A stretch of DNA of 57,027 nt from Scleroderma bovista (taxonomy: Eukaryota; Basidiomycota; Agaricomycetes; Boletales; Sclerodermataceae). The DNA is taken from assembly GCA_037178675.1 (NCBI GenBank), contig JAYMGJ010000054.1:1-57027 (forward strand). The letters run 5' to 3'. This document shows positions 34,752 through 46,032 of this stretch, piece by piece. A model generated the notes under the pieces. That model was not told the DNA's origin. It was given only the letters and a program-made list of their open reading frames with translations, and ran no database searches. The translations under genes and the position numbers were made by a program. The first letter of the stretch is position 1; the number at the start of each line of letters is the position of its first letter.

Positions 34752-36027
34752 CTACACCTCCAACTGCAACAATGCATCCTGGACCTTGTGAAGCCTCATT
34801 GGATCTGGCCTGGGGACTCCAAGCCAATTATGAATGTTATCCCGCATGTAGTATGCGAGGCAACACCGGTCTCCACCCTCCTCGATCACTCCATGCCTGA
34901 GGAGCCTACCAGAAAATGCTACAACCGTGCCCGGGCTATATTCCAGCTGAACTCCAAGGGTTGGGATATTAAGGAAGCAATCTTGATATTCACCGACAGT
35001 GGCGAGTAGATCAAACCAATCAGACTGGGACTGGGGATCTCAGTGCAAAGGTGTTTTCCAATTGGAAATGAGTGAGAGATTTGTGTATACGGTCGACCAA
35101 TGCCCCAGTGCTTCCTGCATCACAGGATCGTTCTCTATAGACCATGCATCCAGCCTCTGCCTTGCCTCTAGACCGGCATGATAGAGTAGAGGGTGCATTA
35201 TAGATAGCGCACCAGAAAGGAGGGCAGATGGGAGGCAAATATTCTTTCCCCATTCCTTGCCTGCCGGTGTTGCAAGCCCTGCAGAAACCGATGGTGTGTG
35301 TTTCCTTGTCTGTACCCGAGGTTAATTATGTTTGTTTCTGAAGAAAGATATAACTCTACCGAGTGGCCTTGCAAATGCCTAGCTGGTGAAAACTCCAGAC
35401 ATCCGGATGGTGTACTTCCCGGTCGGAAGTATTGATCAGAGTTTCTCCAACTCTGGTTTTTGATACTCTTCTGGAGGTTGTCACCAAGAGGCTGAAGGCC
35501 TGTAACAATATGTTTCTTTACCTACATGTCAGACAAGGCATGCATAATATTGACCACCATACCTGAATTGGCCTAGCTAAGGCACCTGGAAGGTACCACA
35601 AAGCGATGCTATCTCCTTCCCCAAGGATGATTGCTGGTTCCGATAAGATAGCAGGCATGTTACTGGTGCTCCTGATCACCGGTGGGTGGTTCTCTAGGAG
35701 CTGAGCCTCTCGTTTCATGTCAGCTCTGGACTCCATTGCGGACAGGCTCTCACTAAGTCGTATGAGATCAATGCCAGATGGAACTGAGATGGAAAGTCAG
35801 ATGGTATGTTAGAGCCATGCAATGAACTTACTCTGATTTTTGTATGCCTTAACAAGAACAGAAACCAATTGGTTCATCCCGATGCAACCATGGGATGGAA
35901 TATCCAATGGAAGTGCAGGCCGGGGAAAATCGGGGTCTAGTGCCAGATGGCGAAATCGCTGGCGCATGTAGCCAGCAATCCTTTCAGATAGGTGATAGTC
36001 AGTGACACCCGTGTTGAATGTGGCCAT
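34752..36027 (-). pseudogene. E2: TET/JBP-like 2OG-Fe(II) dioxygenase
   Basis: The start at 36027 (MATFNTGVTDYHLSERIAGY) matches E1. Exons follow with PLDIPSHGCIGMNQLVSVLV, IDLIRLSESLSAMESR and IALWYLPGALARPIQ. The catalytic half includes SALLSGALSIMHPLLYHAGL, then TPLH-stop-D, SDWFDLLATVGEY, LEYSPGTVVAFSGR, LRHGV and DRCCLAYYMRDNIHNWLGV, ending at 34752. The HxD pair, the distal His (RHGV) and an Arg (YYMR) fit the double-stranded beta-helix oxygenase core of TET/JBP proteins, which oxidise 5-methylpyrimidines in DNA. The middle codon of HxD is TGA (35040-35042), probably from CGA, and another stop lies near 35365. The gene is flipped relative to E1. Similarity is judged by eye. Confidence 0.7.
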
Positions 36028-36539
36028 CTGGCAATATTGGATGTGTCTGTACGGAGGATGCAATGAAGCAGTCAATGACTGATTTGTGCTGAAAGCCATG
36101 GGAACTGCGACCGGTATATCTTAACTAGTTGCCAGAAGCCGGAAGTGTGTTCCGAATGTACCCCTGCCCATGGGCATTGTATTCCTAGAATCCCACAGGT
36201 CTCAGGGTGATTGACTGCCAGCATAGTACGCCTTTCTTTCAACATAACTCACCCTGGGTCTTACTAGATATCGATGGTGTAAAGTTGCTGGCCAGATGCC
36301 TGATCAGTCTGGTGTCCCCCCATAGTAATCAACAAGCATTGGGGTGCGATTCTCATAAGTATATGGCCTTATAGGCAGAGTGAGGGAACTTGATTGGGAA
36401 GTCAGGACCATGTCTTGGTGTCCGGTGTATGCCATACCTGCCAGCTTCATACCTGAGCAATCTGGTCTCACCATCACTAGTAATCAACAATCATTGGAGT
36501 GCTATTCTCATACTTAAATCACTTTACTGTATCACCATT
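36028..36539. other. Upstream region of E2
   Basis: About 510 bp upstream of E2, with CATTGG-AGTGCTATTCTCATA repeated in diverged form near 36339 and 36494. No gene is seen. It probably contains the E2 promoter. Confidence 0.3.
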
Positions 36540-37020
36540 ACCAGTCAGTATACTTATCCTACCAGTATTGCCACGACCAGTGAATATCCTACTAGTATGA
36601 CAATGACCGATCGGTATGCTACCGGTATGACAGTGACTGGTTGGTATGCCACCGGTATGCTACCGGTATGACAGTGACTGGTTGGTATGCCACCGGTATG
36701 CTACCGGTATGACAGTTACTGGTCAATATGCTACCAGTATGATAGTGACTGGTCGGTATGCTACCGGTTGTTATGCCACCGGTATGACAGGTACCGGTCA
36801 GTATGCTACCGGTATGATTGTGATCGGTCGGTATGCTACCAGTATGACAGTGACCGGTTGGTATGCCACCGGTATGCTACCGGTATGACAGTTACCGGTC
36901 AGTATGCTACCAGTATGATAGTGACCGGTCGGTATGCCGCCGATATGACACTGACCAGTTGGTATGCTACCAGTATGACACTGACCGGTTGGTATGACCA
37001 ATTAATCATTACTGGCCAGT
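36540..37020. repeat. Tandem array of about 30-bp units, right arm (inverted)
   Basis: Units reading GGTATGCTACCGGTATGACA plus GTGACCGGTC repeat with little divergence. They are the reverse complement of the array at 34090-34690. Together the arms could fold back with E2 in the loop. Confidence 0.85.
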
Positions 37021-37159
37021 ACACCACCTGAATGCTTATCATTAACTTGTACTACTTGTATAATCATTTCCATTCAGTACAGTACCAGTCTTGTCTTTGC
37101 TAATACGTACAATCCTGACATGGCTATCATCAGCCTGGACTTGTTTCAAATATTTTTTC

Positions 37160-38110
37160 CTCTCTGGCCCGACCATACATTTATTGTGACACCCACACCC
37201 AGGCCGGACTATCCATTATGGTGACACACCTACCCGGCCTGACCATACACTATGGTGATGCCCACACCCAGGCCGGACTGTACAATATGGTGACACCCCT
37301 ACCCTGGCCTGACCATACACTATGGTGACTCACCTACCCTGGCCCAATCATACACTATGGTGATGCCCACACCCAGGCCAGACTGTACAATATGGTGACA
37401 CCCCTACCCTGGCCTGACCATACACTATGGTGATTCCCACACCCAGGCCGGACTATCCATTATGGTGACACCCCTACCCTGGCCCGACCATACACTATGG
37501 TGATGCCCACCCCCAGGCCGGACTGTATATTATGGTGACACCCACACCCAGGCCGGACTGTACATTATGGTGACACACCTACCCTGGCCCGACCATACAC
37601 TATGGTAATGCCCACACCCAGGCTGGACTGTACAATATGATGACACACCTATGCTGGCCCGACCATACACTATGGTGACTCACCTACCCTGGCCCAATCA
37701 TACACTATGGTGATGCCCACACCCAGGCTGGACTGTACAATATGATGACACACCTATCCTGGCCCGACCATACACTATGGTGACACCCACACCCAGGCCG
37801 GACTGTACAATATGGTGACACACCTACCCTGGCCCGACCATACACTATGGTGACACCCACACCCAGGCCGGACTGTTCAATATGCACCCATACCCTGGCC
37901 TGACCATACACTATGATATCGATATCACCTACACCCAGGCCAGACTGTATATTATGGTTAAACTACACACTCTGGCCGGACCATACACTATGGTGATACC
38001 TACATCCTGGCCCAAACCTATATTATGGTGACAACCCACCCCCAGGCTGGACCATGTATTATGGTGACAATTCCGCATACTGGCCGGACCATAAATCATG
38101 GCAACACCCT
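37160..38110. repeat. Minisatellite of about 34-bp units in alternating pairs
   Basis: Two related 30-36 bp forms alternate. One has CACCCAGGCCGGACTGTACA, the other CCTACCCTGGCCCGACCATA, each followed by a TATGGTGA segment. Roughly 27 units run from 37160 to 38110 and become irregular to the right. The array replaces the 3' part of V3. Confidence 0.85.
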
Positions 38111-38197
38111 TTAGTCTGGCCTGACCCCAGCTGGCCCATAACATACGGCCGATTGTCAACCCCCGCTGGCCGTAAAGTATGGTACAATGTAGGTACA

Positions 38198-38583
38198 TTA
38201 TGTGTCACGACGTGGCAATGCGCCTGGTGGAGACCAGCTATTGTCCAACCTATTGGATGACGGTGACTCAACCGTAGGGAGTGAATGTTCGTTTGTGTCA
38301 ATACACATTGGGTCACCCACGGGTAGATGGTGTGGCTGAGCGGGTGGAGACCATCCACTACTACTCTCAGTTGCTGTGAATTTGAAATAAACAATAGTCA
38401 CAGAGAACTGATAGATACTCACAAGGTGCCCTCGGAGTTTGCCTGTTGGGAGGTGCCCACCCTGGGCTTCCAAACAAAGCTATCCGAGATTCATGTCAAA
38501 TGAGGGATACAGATCCAATACATATACTTACATGTGTTTTGTGCTCCATCATCTATAAACCTCACATTTCGTGGTCCCCTCAT
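38198..38583 (-). pseudogene. V3: 5' remnant of a VRF-type protein (reversed cassette 3)
   Basis: The start at 38583 (MRGPRNVRFIDDGA) matches V1 almost residue for residue. After an intron, ALFGSPGWAPPNR follows as in V1. A second intron near 38374-38422 (GTGAGT..CACAG) leads to ATESSSGWSPPAQPHHL and a stop at 38198-38200. The conserved C-terminal part is absent; minisatellite DNA starts beyond. It is head-to-head with Z3, as V and Z are in the other cassettes but in mirror orientation. Confidence 0.65.
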
Positions 38584-39781
38584 GGTTGCTGGTGATGTAT
38601 GAGACAATAGAGGGCTTGGGGTTGACAGGCTGCAATCATTTATGTTCAGTCCCACAGCTTATATAATATATCTCCCACCACTAAGAAATGAAATGTTTAA
38701 AGGGTAAATAATGGTCGGAATCAACCATCTTATGTCATTAATGGAATCTGGGGTGGAATTCGGGTACCACATGTCACTGTCAATGAATTCCAATTGTTCT
38801 ATATCGTGGTAGGAATGAGATATGTATCAAAACAAAGCTTGCCAACACATTGTAGGTCTGCATTGGCGACTATTTGTTGATAAATACAGATAGCGAAACA
38901 TGTTTAGCACACCCGCGGTCATGATTCCCTAGATAGATGTTGTGGGTACCATGTTCCCTGCCTTCTGATCTTCAATGTGTGCTGCGGGCATTGTATCCAA
39001 TAAATCTTAGTGTCAATAGTGTTGCTTAGACTAGCTACCCGATCAAAAATTTTCAATCATTGTTGCCTCTATTCCATTTGCTACTAATCTTGCACCTGTG
39101 ATACCGGTAAATCTGACATACACTGGCTCTTCCCGCAGTCAATTCACTTGGACAATCCATGTGACTGTCCATTCCATTTATACCTCAGTGATTAAATTTA
39201 CACATTGATGTGGGTGCCTGACTAACTATATGGAGCATTTAATCATTACCAAATACAGCTTCTGCGGGTGTACAACACTGGGTGAACCTGGGTGACATAC
39301 CATGCACGCGGTGAAAAGACAACAATGTGTTTGGGTGGCTGCTCCCTCAGATGAGGTGCATTCGACCCAGGAGCTTCTGGAGGTCAGGCAAGGCTCCCAA
39401 GGACTGGGGAGAGTAGGAGAACTAAGGAGAGTAGAGGTGTTCAGTCTCTCCAGGACTGAGCTCAAACATATACAGAGGAAAGAGGGAGATTTCTTAGTAA
39501 GCTAATACAAGCCTACATAAGCTAAGGTAGAGAGTCCAGTGTCAGTACTACTATTAGCAACTCTACACACCTAGAGACAGGACAGTCTCTACAGCGGTTG
39601 AAAACCCACACAGAGATTATTAGCACATGGTGTGGCATTGAGTGATGTATCAGTGCTGTCAGATTCAGTCCATGGGTGTGTGACACTTGCTGACATAATC
39701 ATAATAAATATTCAACATACCACGTGGCTTCCACACCGCAAACTTGTTTTCCACTCCCACTCAGCTCATTTTCACTTCACT
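38584..39781. promoter_or_regulatory. Divergent V3-Z3 intergenic region
   Basis: About 1.2 kb between the two starts. It contains a probable solo LTR (39269-39593), which accounts for it being longer than the other V-Z spacers. The rest is AT-rich with no gene. Confidence 0.35.
39269..39593. mobile_element. Possible 325-bp solo LTR
   Basis: It runs from TGTACAACAC to TCTCTACA with imperfect TGTA..TACA ends. The flanks are GCGGG and GCGGT, four of five bases the same. It differs in composition (AGGAGAG-rich) from its surroundings. No related LTR occurs elsewhere in the window, so the call is tentative. Confidence 0.4.
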
Positions 39782-42700
39782 ATGTCTACCCAACAATCCG
39801 ACACTCAGCTTGCATCCTCCTCCAACAATACCGAAGATTTTGGAGCCCCCATGATGCCTGGAGAAGTCATTGTGGATGCCACCAGCCTCATCACTGCACG
39901 AGTTGCAACAATTAAGAAAACCAAGGATACTGGATTATGGCTGGGCATCCATCACGATGTCTGGGCTCAGCTGGTGAGTAAATTAATTTAAATCGTTGAC
40001 TGTATCTAACAATTGTCAGAACCATGTTTGAGAGGTGGTGGGGATCCTACCCTGGGGTTTTAACATCCCCCCCATGCTCATGTCCCTCGACTGCGACCTC
40101 GAGGATCCATCAGAGGGAATCACCACGTGGCCAAAGTGGCCCCAACTCCTGCAGTGTCCTGCAGAGGACGTCTCCGACCATCCCTGGTGCAACCACGGTC
40201 AAGACTCCAATCACGGTGACAGTGTTCCCGAACCAAGCGATGAAGGCCAGGTGGACGGTGAGCAGGCAGTGGAGCAGAGGGTGGAGGAGGAGAGGGTGGA
40301 TAAGGGGAAGCAACGGGCACATGAGGTGAGTAGCCATGGTGGTGGCCCATCTGAGGCAGTAGCTCCAGAGGAGGGGAGAGGTCGTCGCGGTGGACATGCA
40401 CAGACTTGGGGACATAGCCAGTCCCGTCGCCCTCGCAAGCAGGTCAAGTCGGCCCCCATTGTCAACAGCGACGACGAAGACACCACCAAGCCTATTCATC
40501 ACGGTGTCACAAAGACCTACGACCTACGACCTTCACCATCCCCCTCCCAACTTCCCCATCCTTCCCGTGATGGATCAATGTGACCATTGCGCCCGTTGCA
40601 TGTTACCCTGTGCCAGGAAGGAGGACCGTGCGTGCTTCCAGTGCAACAAGGGGAAGCATGGGTGAAGCCTGTCACTGAAGCATATGTGGTCTTGATCACA
40701 ATCGCGTGCACCAGCAACATGGACCAGCCAGCTGGACCCCCCCCTCTCACTGGCACCAACCCCTGCACCACCGCGTACCAACCCTCCCCGTTTGACTTGC
40801 AAACGCAAAGCCAAGAGTCCTGTTCCCACAGGTGTTGCATCTGCAGGTCCAGCACATGCAGCTCAACCTTCAACACCTGACCCATCGAGGGGCAAATGTA
40901 AAAGTAAGTTAAATATTTGTTTTATTCCATTCTGCTGAATATCTAAACAGAATTTGATGGAGTGCTGATAGTGCAACCGCAATGGCTGTCAAAATTGAGG
41001 GACCGCGGTACAAGCGTCGAGTACAGCGAACATACGACCACGGTGACGACAACAAGCGCCTGCAGCAAATGTTCTGACTTGAAGGAGAAGGAAGTTGGGT
41101 GATGTGACGCAGAGGCTGGAGGCACAAGAGGTCCAAGTGGACACACTTCACCAGCTCATGGAGGGTCTGAGGTCAAGTACACTAATTGTCCCTCCAGTAC
41201 CATCCCCTCCCGGTGCCATGCAGACTTTCACACCAGTTGAAAGTCCTGCATCCATTTTCTGTACACACTCCCCTTCGTCCGTCCATGCTGAGTCCCATTC
41301 CCCTGTCATGTCCCCCCCAACTGGCCCTCCTGCAGACCATGGACCGGATCCAACAATCCCCGCAGTTGCAAGCACAGAACGGTGCACGCATCCACATGCA
41401 TCCCTTGATGTATCCACCACCACTGGCACTGCAAGCATTCCTCAATGTTTCATGACAAAACATTGTAAAAAAATAGAAGAAAGAGATACTCTCTTATTTA
41501 CAATTTGATTGAACAAAAAAGACAAATATCATACAGAATCTTTTTTGTCTTTCTTTTGCCAAGACATGATTTGAGATCATTTCTTATGTTAGGACTATGA
41601 AAAATTTAACCTTTTTCTTCTGCCTGTTCCTTGCAAAACAAATAAAGAAAAGACAATGTAACTTTTCTCATAGCAAGTATTTCAGTATGTTTTATTAGAA
41701 ATAAGACATTATATTATTGTTGAAAACATGTGGAGAGAAAACAATAAATTTTTCTTCAAGAAACATGATTGTTCCTGGATGCTGATTGGCTGGCTTGAGT
41801 GTTATGACCAAAAATATATAGCATATTTCCTAAACATTTATTCTTGTGGAATAGAGTATCTTTTGATTCAATTTTTCACTGCAGAAAATTGAAAATATCT
41901 GCTGTAAGAAAGTTACATTGTCTTTTCTTTATTTGTTGTCCAAGGGACAGGCAGAAGAAAAAGGTTAAATTTTTTATAGTCTCAACATGAGAAATGATCT
42001 CAAATCATGTCTTCAGACAAAAATGACAAAAATAATGCTGTATAATTTTTGTTTTTTTTGTTAAACAAAATTGTAAATAAAAGAGTATCTTTTTCTCCTA
42101 TTTTTTTACAATGTTTTGTCATGAAACATTGAGAAATGCTTGCAGTGTGGGATGCCTGCCAAATCCATCTCCTGCGACATCCTGCAAACACTCTGGGCTC
42201 CAACTGTGGTACCAGACATGCATTCGCCTTGGTCTCCCAGCTCTGCTGGCGATGACCATGTTCCTCCCGCCTGTCCCCCTCCTGCCATCATCAACACTGA
42301 TGATGCCATGGCTGTGGATCAACCCACAGCTTCTGTCCCCACCATCCCAGTAAGTCCATTTAATTTATCCGTGGTTCCATGCTCACATCCCCTGCAGTCC
42401 CCCATCATGCCTGGTGATGATCATCCCCTCTCCTTGTGCCCTCCCAACAGCATCACGAATGACGCAATGGCTTTGGATCCGGAAGCCATTCCTCCCCCCA
42501 CCATCGTGGTAAGTATTGGGTTATGAGACTCAGTGATAAAGGAAGGTCACTATATTATCTACCTATTGGGTTATGAGACTGGTAGATAAGTAAGTACAGT
42601 GATGAGGGAATCAACCAAGAGAGCTCACCTCAGTGATAAAGGAAGGTCACTGAGGTGCAAAGGTAACGAGTACGAAAAATTTACTACCGTGATTATGTAA

Positions 42701-42820
42701 GCTATGTGTGTATACTCAACAGTAAGTCCCGCCAATGTCCCCGATGACAACACTCTGGCACCTGCGGTTGGTGATGATGGAAGTGCGGGCACTGGTGAAG
42801 CAAATACAATGGACATCTAA
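39782..42820 (+). pseudogene. Z3: KDZ-cassette Zn2Cys6 coiled-coil protein, split by a CACTA MITE
   Basis: The ATG at 39782 (MSTQQSDTQLASSS) opens exon 1 to 39973; an intron to 40019 follows. Exon 2 starts NHV-TGA, where Z1 has NRIRA. It continues NIPPMLMSLDCDLEDPSEGI, WPKWPQLLQCP, DHPW and an acidic stretch. A Cys cluster (CDHCARCMLPCARKEDRAC, then CNKGKHG-TGA) near 40580-40665 fits CX2CX6CX7CX2CX6C except that the last Cys is TGA. A coiled coil (DVTQRLEAQEVQVDTLHQL) lies at 41101-41170. The exon is split at 41427-42147 by a MITE; excision would rejoin it in frame. Introns near 42349 and 42508-42721 lead to a last exon ending NTMDI at 42820. Confidence 0.65.
41427..42147. mobile_element. CACTA/EnSpm-type foldback MITE (721 bp)
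   Basis: The ends read CACTGCAAGCATT (41427) and its complement (to 42147), with TGG on both sides (41424-41426, 42148-42150). CACTG ends and a 3-bp duplication fit the CACTA superfamily. Inverted repeats extend about 270 bp inward on each side (for example AAAGACAATGTAAC near 41650 and GTTACATTGTCTTT near 41911), leaving a short AT-rich loop. There is no coding capacity. It sits in an exon of Z3. Confidence 0.85.
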
Positions 42821-43640
42821 AGTACCTTTATCTTCATTTCCATACCATTTTCCTTTTCACAGACTATCTTTTATTTACATTGGTTATGTTAGATACTTTT
42901 GTTTGACCATTCCAGCATCCATCTTTCTTTGTATATTTTTGTTGTGCAACACTTCTTTGTGCGAATGAACTATGTTTCCTTTTGTTAATTAATTGTATGA
43001 AATACATTTTGTCACATACTTACATGCAATTTATTTGTTTCACCTAAGAAATAGTATTGTACCTGCGGCTATGTGCACATGCTGGTAATCATTTAACAGC
43101 CAAGGTATGCCAACATGAGCCCAACCCACTCATCACCAGGTGTTTTGTAGTTCCTAGTAAATGATTCCTAATCAATGGTATTTTTCACAGCCTAATCCTT
43201 TTCATTTGTCCTGCGGTATCATTCTACCGCTCTCCAGACAGTACCGCGGTTGCATTGGTATACAACATAACACATTTTGACAATTGTGAACCAAATCATA
43301 TTGGAAATTTCATTTTAACACATGCTTCACATAACTCTGCCACAGTGAAAACTCTGGCGTGGTGAAAGCTCCACCACGGTTAACACTGCCAGTTAATACC
43401 CCTGTAATATTTGCCACGTGTGGAGCCAGCCACATACAGTAAGGTTAGATTGTAATTGATGCTTCCCTTATATGGCATAAACCGATATGCTAAATTTATC
43501 TGATATACCTGCCATCACCATGTAGTTTTGTTCACATGGAAATTTGGTTTTTAATGACATCAGATACCACCAAGCTGTTTATATGGTGCAGTATATCCTT
43601 TTTCCAAATGTTTGTTTCATCCACACAAAAACCGCAGTAG
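42821..43640. other. AT-rich region without genes
   Basis: Downstream of Z3. Scattered CCGCGGT/CTGCGGT motifs begin near 43060. I see no open frame, splice pattern or element end. Confidence 0.4.
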
Positions 43641-44441
43641 TTACATTTATCCTGTGGTAGTGACACCTTACCCACGTTAGTGATACATAGACCCGTGGTA
43701 GTGACACTCAGGTCTGTGGGAGGGACACCTAATGTGAAGCAGTGCCCACCCTATGCATTGTTGCACATCTCCTGCTCACCTTACCCGCTGTAGCTACACC
43801 CCAATCAAGATTGTGACACCTTACCCGCGATACTGACATCTCATTCATTATAATCACCCCTTACCTGCAGTTTTTGAAACTCACCCGCGGTGGTTACACG
43901 TTATCCACGGGAGCGACACCTTACCTGCGGTAATGACACCCAACCCGCAGTGGTTACCCCCCTCCCCTGATAGCTACACCTTATCTGCGGTAGTGACACC
44001 TAACTAGCTGTAGTTACAACTATCCCGTGGTTGTTGCACCTCACCAGCCATAGTGACACCCTACCCACGGTAGTGACATCTAACCCTCTATAGCTACACC
44101 TCACCCGCGGTTGTTTCATCTTATCCCCGATAGCTCCAGGTAGCTATTACCAAGATACCACACACGTGCCATTGTCCCCTGTGTTGTACTAATTTGGGCT
44201 ATCTCACCTATATACCTACATTTTTGCACCTGACTGCGGTGGTGATACCTAACCTGTGGCACATACCGCGGTCTTACCCCAGTTCTGCCCTGTGTGACTT
44301 TGTAAGACAGCCTAAGTAGGTGCATGGGGTTGTAGTGACACCTAACCCGTGGTAGCTGCTGTGTACCATTTCCGTATGAGGCATCCTTTTTTCCAAACAT
44401 TGGTTTCATATGCTAGTTGTACCTACACCTAATCTATGGTA
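43640..44441. repeat. Degenerate CCGCGGT-GTGACACC minisatellite
   Basis: Loose tandem units of roughly 20-30 bp (CCCGCGGTAGTGACACCTTA type) fill most of this stretch. They continue for about 50 bp after the solo LTR at 44447-45127. The CCGCGG core often reads CTGCGG or CCGTGG, consistent with CpG decay. Confidence 0.75.
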
Positions 44442-44446
44442 GTTAC

Positions 44447-45127
44447 TGTTAGAACCGTTTCCTCCGACGAACTCCGACGCAAGCGGAGTTAAGTACGAAG
44501 GGTTGTCGACGACAGGCGGAGGAGATGCAGAAGGGTTTGAGGACTTGGCTTCAGCGTATGTGCTGTGCCCTTGCGATACCTGCGTCCTCGTATTTCGGAG
44601 GACTAAGGGACAGAGAGACGGAGGTCCGACGAAGGTCGGAGTTGCCACAAGGCAGAGGAGAACAGAGGAGAGTTCGCGGGAGGTATTCAAGCTGATATTC
44701 GAACTGAGGGACAATCCCCTCAGCGTGCGGAGTACTTATATTTTACATCGGGAATGTACAGTAACCGAGAAGCGGAGGGAAACATAGCAGAGACGTAGGT
44801 AAGAGTCTGTGGATGACAAACGGATGAGTAACATACATGGAACGGAGATCAGTGATAAGCGCAACGGATCAAAAGGTTAACGGATCACAGCTATGAGTAA
44901 TCATATCTAACCTAAAACGGGAACAAAGGAAACAGGAACAGAGACGGAACGGAAGCATACGATAACCGGAGGCGTAGGCACGGAACTATATACCAAAAGG
45001 AGACGGAGCATCAATAGTTGGAGCGGAGATGGATACATAGCGTTGGAGGTGTGCGATTACGATCGGACTTGAGTTTACAACAGACTAGAGGCCTTGCGGA
45101 GTCACGAGGCGTCACGCGGTCGTGACA
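44447..45127 (-). mobile_element. Solo LTR (681 bp) with GTTAC duplication
   Basis: It begins TGTTAGAACCG and ends GGTCGTGACA, flanked by GTTAC at 44442-44446 and 45128-45132. Read on the minus strand it starts TGTCACGACC, close to TGTTACGACC of gypsy 1, which suggests a related LTR group and this orientation. It is GC-rich against an AT-rich repeat background. Confidence 0.9.
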
Positions 45128-45132
45128 GTTAC

Positions 45133-46032
45133 ATCCATCCCGTGGCATATCCACCTGACCCACAGTACATACCGCGGTGCCATTTGTGCATATGTGTCCT
45201 CTGTGCTATATTTATTTAGTTAAGCTCACCTATACACCTACATGATAACACAATATGGGCTCATCTATTGACATGCATGAGAGGCAGGCCTGGGCCCACC
45301 CGAATGATATAGTGATCACACATTATGTGCCCGCCTTAATATGTAAATACTTTCTGGGCTCATTCATATGATTCCATGACAATACCTAATTTGACCTATC
45401 TACCCTTCCCTTAATTGACACCCTAGCCCACCCCTAGTACATTGTGATAATATCTAACTATGTAGCCCATCCGTACCAATCAATAACAAATCATTTCTGG
45501 GCTACCATCCGCTGGCCCATGACACTCGGCTGATTTTCACCTTCGGGTGGCCATGTAAGATGGCCTAAGTAGGTGCATGGGGTCAATATCATCAGGGAAG
45601 TTACAGAGCAAAGTCTGCCGCAACTGACATGACTGATATTGGAGTATAAACAGAACTGTTTGTGGTATTCCCTGGGCTGTGAACTTGGAGCCTGGGTATT
45701 CCCTTGCTCTCCAAGCAAGGGTTCTAGGAATACCTTAAGTTGTGGGAATATGTAACTTTTGAAAGTGTTTCCTTTCCTGGCCGAGCATGTGAATTTGGAA
45801 TGCGACCTTCTGTAATTTTGATCTACGCCTCGGGGCACTCAGCTGATGGGTGATAGCAGAGTAATGAAGGATCAATGAGATGTACATAGGGGTTGGGCAA
45901 AGCCCTGAGGGCTTCCAGCCTGAAACGAGCCCGCAGGGGAAAGGCTGAGCTGTTCCCTGGCTGAAGGAGCGGGTGACGCAATTGGCGAAGATGATTACCC
46001 TGTGAGTGCAAAGGAGTTCGGTCATGAGCGGA
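45133..46032. other. Duplicated flank and region downstream of the recombinase
   Basis: The part to about 45590 is a diverged direct copy of 44160-44335. Shared strings are CACCTATA-ACCTACAT and CCTAAGTAGGTGCATGGGGT (44312-44331, again 45566-45585). From 45590 to 46032 no gene is evident; it may hold the 3' end of the recombinase element. Confidence 0.45.

Noticed and set aside
34034..37031. Frames such as GYYATGMTVTG repeats that look like repetitive proteins
   Set aside because: By-products of the 30-bp arrays, open on both strands because the unit length is a multiple of three.
37160..38110. CRISPR-like array of alternating repeats
   Set aside because: Units are contiguous and degenerate without unique spacers, and the genome is eukaryotic.
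42514..42653. Repeated ATTGGGTTATGAGACT and GTGATAAAGGAAGGTCAC in the last long Z3 intron
   Set aside because: Small local duplication inside an intron; no sign of function.
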